Assembly (NCBI RefSeq): GCF_012844455.2
Contig: NZ_JABBCQ020000004.1
Coordinates: 1-64,000, forward strand
Direction: 5' to 3'
Length of the DNA: 64,000 nucleotides
DNA from: Comamonas suwonensis
GTDB taxonomy: Bacteria > Pseudomonadota > Gammaproteobacteria > Burkholderiales > Burkholderiaceae_C
The notes under the pieces were generated by a model. It searched no databases. It was given only the letters and a program-made list of their open reading frames with translations, and had not been told where the DNA came from. Positions 60,632 through 64,000 of this stretch are shown here, piece by piece (position 1 is the first letter of the stretch; the number at the start of each line of letters is the position of its first letter). Position numbers and translations under genes: made by a program.

Positions 60632-63600
60632 TTATTCGGCAACAGCTCCCGAGGCATCAGGCCCAAGGCCGCTCAGCGGGTTGCGCTCCGGTGCCGGGCC
60701 GCTGAGCTTCAAGGCGTAATGCTGAATCAGACCCAGCAGCTCTTCATCCGAGTAAGGCTTGCCCAGATAGTGGTTGGCACCCAGCTCACGGGCCATCTCG
60801 CGATGCTTCTGCGCAATACGCGAAGTGATCATGACCACGGGCATGCCTTCAAGCTTCTGGTCCGCACGAATATTGCGCAGCAAGTCAAAGCCATCCATGC
60901 GCGGCATTTCGATGTCAGACAGCACCAGCGTCGGGCGCTCCTCTTGCAGACGCTCAATGGCTTGCAAGCCATCAGCCGCCAACGTGACGCGGTAGCCTTC
61001 GCGCTGCAGCAGGCGCTGGGTCACGCGGCGCACGGTGATGGAGTCATCCACCACCAGCACCAGCGGCACCGTGGTCTGGCCCGCTTCAGTGCCCAGCAAA
61101 CCCGCACCTGCGGCCTTGGCCAGCAGTCCGCCTTCAGCGGCATCCAGCTCGGCCTTGGCCAGCATGGCGCGCACGCTGTCGCCGTACACGTTGGCCAGCG
61201 CCACCGGGTTGTAGATTTGCACCACAGCGCCCGAGGGCAGCACGGACATCCCCGTCAAGCCGGGCAGACGCGAAAGCTGTGGACCCAGGTTCTTGATCAC
61301 CACTTCCTGGTTGCCCAGCACTTCATCCACGTGCAAAGCCACGCGCTGCGAAGCGCTGCGGGCAATCACCACGGGGCGGGTACGGCCCAGGTTTTCATCG
61401 CTGCGCAGCGAGGTCTGCCACAGCGCGCCAGCCCAGTAGAAGGGCATGACTTCGGTGCCATCATGGAACTCGTTCTTGCGATAGCTTTCTTCCAGCGCAT
61501 CGACCGGCACGCGGCGCACGATTTCAATCAGGTTGGCAGGCACGCCCATGGACACAGAGCCCATGCGCAGCATGACTACCTGCGTAACCGCCGTCGTCAG
61601 CGGCAACACCAAACGGAAGGCGCTGCCACGACCGGGTTCGGTATGGGTTTCGATACGGCCGCCCAGCGCATTCACTTCAGAACGCACCACGTCCATACCA
61701 ATGCCGCGACCGGCTACGCCTGTCACTTCGGTGGCCGTGCTGAAGCCCGGCTCAAAGATCAGGCGGCCGGCATCCTCCAGCGTCATGTGACGGTCATCGG
61801 TCCACAGTTTGAGGCTGATGGCCTTGGCACGAATGCGCTCCAGATCCAAGCCAGCACCATCGTCCTCCACGGACAACGCAACGTCATTGCGCTCATGGCT
61901 CAGCACGATTTCGATGGTGCCGATGGCGGGCTTGCCCATTTCCTGGCGCAGCTCGGGGGACTCTATGCCATGCGCCACGCAGTTACGCAGCAAGTGCTCG
62001 AAGGCCGGCATCATGCGTTCCAGCATGCCGCGGTCCATTTCGATGGTGCCGCCCAAAATGTTCAGGCGGACCTGCTTGCCCATCTCCTTGGAGGTCTGGC
62101 GCACCACGGCGTACAGACGTTCGGCAAACGAGTCGAACTCCACCATGCGCGTGCGCAGCAGATCGCGCTGCAGATCACGTGCCTGGCGGCCCTGTGCGAC
62201 CAGATCATCTTCGGCTACGGCCAGATCGCGCTGCAGATTGCGCTGCACGGTGGCCACGTCGTTCACCGACTCGGCCATCATGCGGGTCAATTCCTGCACG
62301 CGGGTAAAGCGGTCAAACTCCAGCGGGTCAAAGCCAGCCGCCGTGTCCTTGGACAAAGCCAGGCGCGACTGCATCTGGCTCTCGGCCTGCACTTCAATGT
62401 CACGCAGCTGGGTACGCAGACGCTCCAGGTTTCCTGTCAGGTCATTGAGCGCCGAGCGCGCCTGCATCAGGCGCGCATCAACACGCGAGCGGGCAATCAG
62501 TACTTCGCCGGTCTGAGAAATCAGACGGTCCAACAACTGGGCACGCACACGCACGGTCTGCTGCGACGAAGCGCGTGGCACCACGGGTGCCGGCATCTGA
62601 ATCGCAGCAAGCGCTTGAGCAGACTCTGCCGCAGCGACCTCACTCTTTTCGCTTTCAGCCTCGACAGCATTCAGGTGCAGTGGTGCTTGGGCCAGCTTAT
62701 CTTCCAGCGGATCCAGCGGCTGCTCGGGCTCTTGCTCACCCGCCATGCGCAGCACATCAAAGCTGGCTTGCAAGGCATCAAAGCTGCCCAGCAAAGGCTC
62801 AATGGCTTCAGCGGAGGGGCGCTCCTGGTCAATGCGTTCAACGGCAGACTCCAGACGGTGAGCCATCTCGCCCATGCGCATGGCACCGGCCAGACGGGCA
62901 CTGCCCTTGATGGTGTGCAGAGCACGCAAGACCTCGTTGCGCGCCTCATCCTGCGTGGGGCGGCCATGCCAGCGGCGCAGCGCAGCGCCCAGTCTGGGCA
63001 GCAGGTCGATGGCTTCTTCTTCAAAGATGGGGAACAGATCGGGGTCAACCTGATCCAGCACATCAATGTCGTCTTCATCGTCGCCCGAATGCACAGCCAG
63101 TGCAATGGCTTCATCAATGCGGCGCTGCAGCTCAGCTTCATGCTCCACGCTGCCCGCAGCGGGGACCATGGAATAAGGGGCCTGAGCTGCGGCATCTGGC
63201 ACTGCATCCAGCAGCGGGTCCGCGGCTGGGGCATCGACAGCAGGACTGTCAACTGCCTGTTCAGCGATCAATGCATCCACCAGCGTGTCGCTGGAGAGCA
63301 ATGCCTGAGGCTCTGCATCCGGCACTTGCTCGGCAGCAAAGTCCAGCGGCAAATCCTTGGGGTCTGCGGCTGGCTGCAGCACTTCAGCAACGGGCCACTC
63401 GACATCATCCAGATCGGGCAACTCATCGTATGCAGCAGCAGGCGCAGCATTGGAATCAATGGTCGAGCTGAGAACTTCACGCAGCCCATCTTCAACCCCA
63501 GGCACAGTCTCTTTGAGGAACCCTGCGGCGAACTGATGCAGCAAACGGCGCACTTCATCCGAAGCAGTCACACATTGCTGAATCTGCAGCTTGCTGGCAA

Positions 63601-64000
63601 AGCCCTGAGACTGCAGATGCAGCAGCGCATGCTCAAGCAGGCGCGCCAGTTCTGACAAGGCCTTGAAGCCCACGGTGCCGGAGCTACCCGCCAGCGAATG
63701 CGCCAGTGCAATCGCGTCATCAGGGACAGGCTCCGCAGGCGCTTGCGCCCACTGCTGGAGCACATCCCCCAGGCGCTCGGACCATTCATCGGCCTCGTTG
63801 AGGTAGACGCTATAGAGCGGCGCGCTGATGCGCAAGCCATCAATATTGCGATAGCCCTCTTCGGCGTCAGAGTCATCTTGCGCAACAGGCTTTTCCGCGG
63901 CGACTTCTGGTTCCGCCGTTTCTGACTCAGCGGGCTTGGCGATCTCAGGCTCAGCAGCTTCAGGTGCAGCCTCAAGCAAGGCTTCGACTGCATCCAGCTC
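60632..64000 (-). CDS. ChpA/CheA-type hybrid chemosensory histidine kinase, 5' part outside the window
   Basis: More than 1115 residues of a large kinase; the frame stays open to the right edge, so the N-terminus is missing. In order: an Hpt domain with LAHSLAGSSGTVGFKALSELARLLE, another with LHTIKGSARLAGAMRMGEMAHRLE, a P3-like dimerisation region, the CheA ATPase with HLLRNCVAHGIE, DDGAGLDLERI and GVAGRGIGMDVVR, a CheW-like domain, and a C-terminal receiver with LVVDDSITVRR and LSDIEMPRMDGF. This is the layout of Pil-Chp kinases that control twitching motility with type IV pili. No other pil or che gene is visible before the photolyase. Confidence 0.92.
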   Translation of the reverse strand, partial: ELDAVEALLEAAPEAAEPEIAKPAESETAEPEVAAEKPVAQDDSDAEEGYRNIDGLRISAPLYSVYLNEADEWSERLGDVLQQWAQAPAEPVPDDAIALAHSLAGSSGTVGFKALSELARLLEHALLHLQSQGFASKLQIQQCVTASDEVRRLLHQFAAGFLKETVPGVEDGLREVLSSTIDSNAAPAAAYDELPDLDDVEWPVAEVLQPAADPKDLPLDFAAEQVPDAEPQALLSSDTLVDALIAEQAVDSPAVDAPAADPLLDAVPDAAAQAPYSMVPAAGSVEHEAELQRRIDEAIALAVHSGDDEDDIDVLDQVDPDLFPIFEEEAIDLLPRLGAALRRWHGRPTQDEARNEVLRALHTIKGSARLAGAMRMGEMAHRLESAVERIDQERPSAEAIEPLLGSFDALQASFDVLRMAGEQEPEQPLDPLEDKLAQAPLHLNAVEAESEKSEVAAAESAQALAAIQMPAPVVPRASSQQTVRVRAQLLDRLISQTGEVLIARSRVDARLMQARSALNDLTGNLERLRTQLRDIEVQAESQMQSRLALSKDTAAGFDPLEFDRFTRVQELTRMMAESVNDVATVQRNLQRDLAVAEDDLVAQGRQARDLQRDLLRTRMVEFDSFAERLYAVVRQTSKEMGKQVRLNILGGTIEMDRGMLERMMPAFEHLLRNCVAHGIESPELRQEMGKPAIGTIEIVLSHERNDVALSVEDDGAGLDLERIRAKAISLKLWTDDRHMTLEDAGRLIFEPGFSTATEVTGVAGRGIGMDVVRSEVNALGGRIETHTEPGRGSAFRLVLPLTTAVTQVVMLRMGSVSMGVPANLIEIVRRVPVDALEESYRKNEFHDGTEVMPFYWAGALWQTSLRSDENLGRTRPVVIARSASQRVALHVDEVLGNQEVVIKNLGPQLSRLPGLTGMSVLPSGAVVQIYNPVALANVYGDSVRAMLAKAELDAAEGGLLAKAAGAGLLGTEAGQTTVPLVLVVDDSITVRRVTQRLLQREGYRVTLAADGLQAIERLQEERPTLVLSDIEMPRMDGFDLLRNIRADQKLEGMPVVMITSRIAQKHREMARELGANHYLGKPYSDEELLGLIQHYALKLSGPAPERNPLSGLGPDASGAVAE

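Noticed and set aside
60719..63655. Open frame of nearly 1000 codons opposite the chemosensory kinase
   Set aside because: It is the mirror of a well-recognised CheA-type gene and has no domain signatures; His/Gln-rich composition is typical of an antisense shadow.

Overview
The window looks like the chromosome of a betaproteobacterium of the Comamonadaceae, most probably Comamonas or a close relative. Evidence: a high-GC core, an aa3-type cytochrome oxidase cluster in Burkholderiales order, orphan Bug/TctC solute receptors, a pyrR-pyrB-pseudo-pyrC operon, DUF1841, DUF2970 and DUF4148 proteins, and several short interspersed repeats that I associate with this family.

Region by region. Bases 1-5772 are an AT-richer accessory segment. 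It holds unrecognised ORFs and a tight minus-strand three-gene cassette: a SUKH (SMI1/KNR4) protein, an HNH-like protein with membrane helices, and a Gln-rich coiled-coil protein with a tail anchor. The segment ends in a tandem 21-bp repeat and ...ACA sequences that look like a transposon end, just before a perfect CIRCE operator and rpoH. Bases 6963-12706 carry a Bug receptor and a plus-strand lipid cluster: a sterol-desaturase-type hydroxylase, a fatty acid desaturase, a KAS III fused to a haem-oxygenase-like domain, and an unknown protein. Bases 12729-23508 hold a GGDEF/EAL protein and the cytochrome c oxidase structural and assembly genes, with ctaA (haem A synthase) absent. Bases 24090-34538 are housekeeping genes (methyltransferase, comF, trmL, maoC, lysE, DUF1841, dihaem cytochrome c, MoxR/VWA) plus a KefC-type antiporter broken by a one-base frameshift in a G tract. 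Bases 34542-41080 hold tamA-tamB and tRNA-Arg(CCT). Bases 41156-48776 hold signalling genes (a diguanylate cyclase, a two-component system, an ABC-ATPase/phosphatase fusion), an HtrA protease and an ArsC-like protein. Bases 48919-53957 look like a purine-use module: Bug receptor, NCS2 permease, 8-oxoguanine-deaminase-type amidohydrolase and LysR regulator. Bases 54009-60530 hold a PlsC-type acyltransferase, pyrimidine synthesis genes with ruvX and yqgE, and a photolyase. The right edge cuts a ChpA/CheA-type hybrid chemosensory kinase.

Three interspersed repeat families were recognised by eye: a 50-60 bp element with AGCGCTTAT arms (one copy appears to be in frame inside tamB), long nested hairpins between convergent genes, and a GC-rich hairpin that starts right after stop codons. 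The observations most worth following are the SUKH/HNH/coiled-coil cassette beside a putative element end, the KAS III-HDO lipid cluster, and the ABC-phosphatase fusion.
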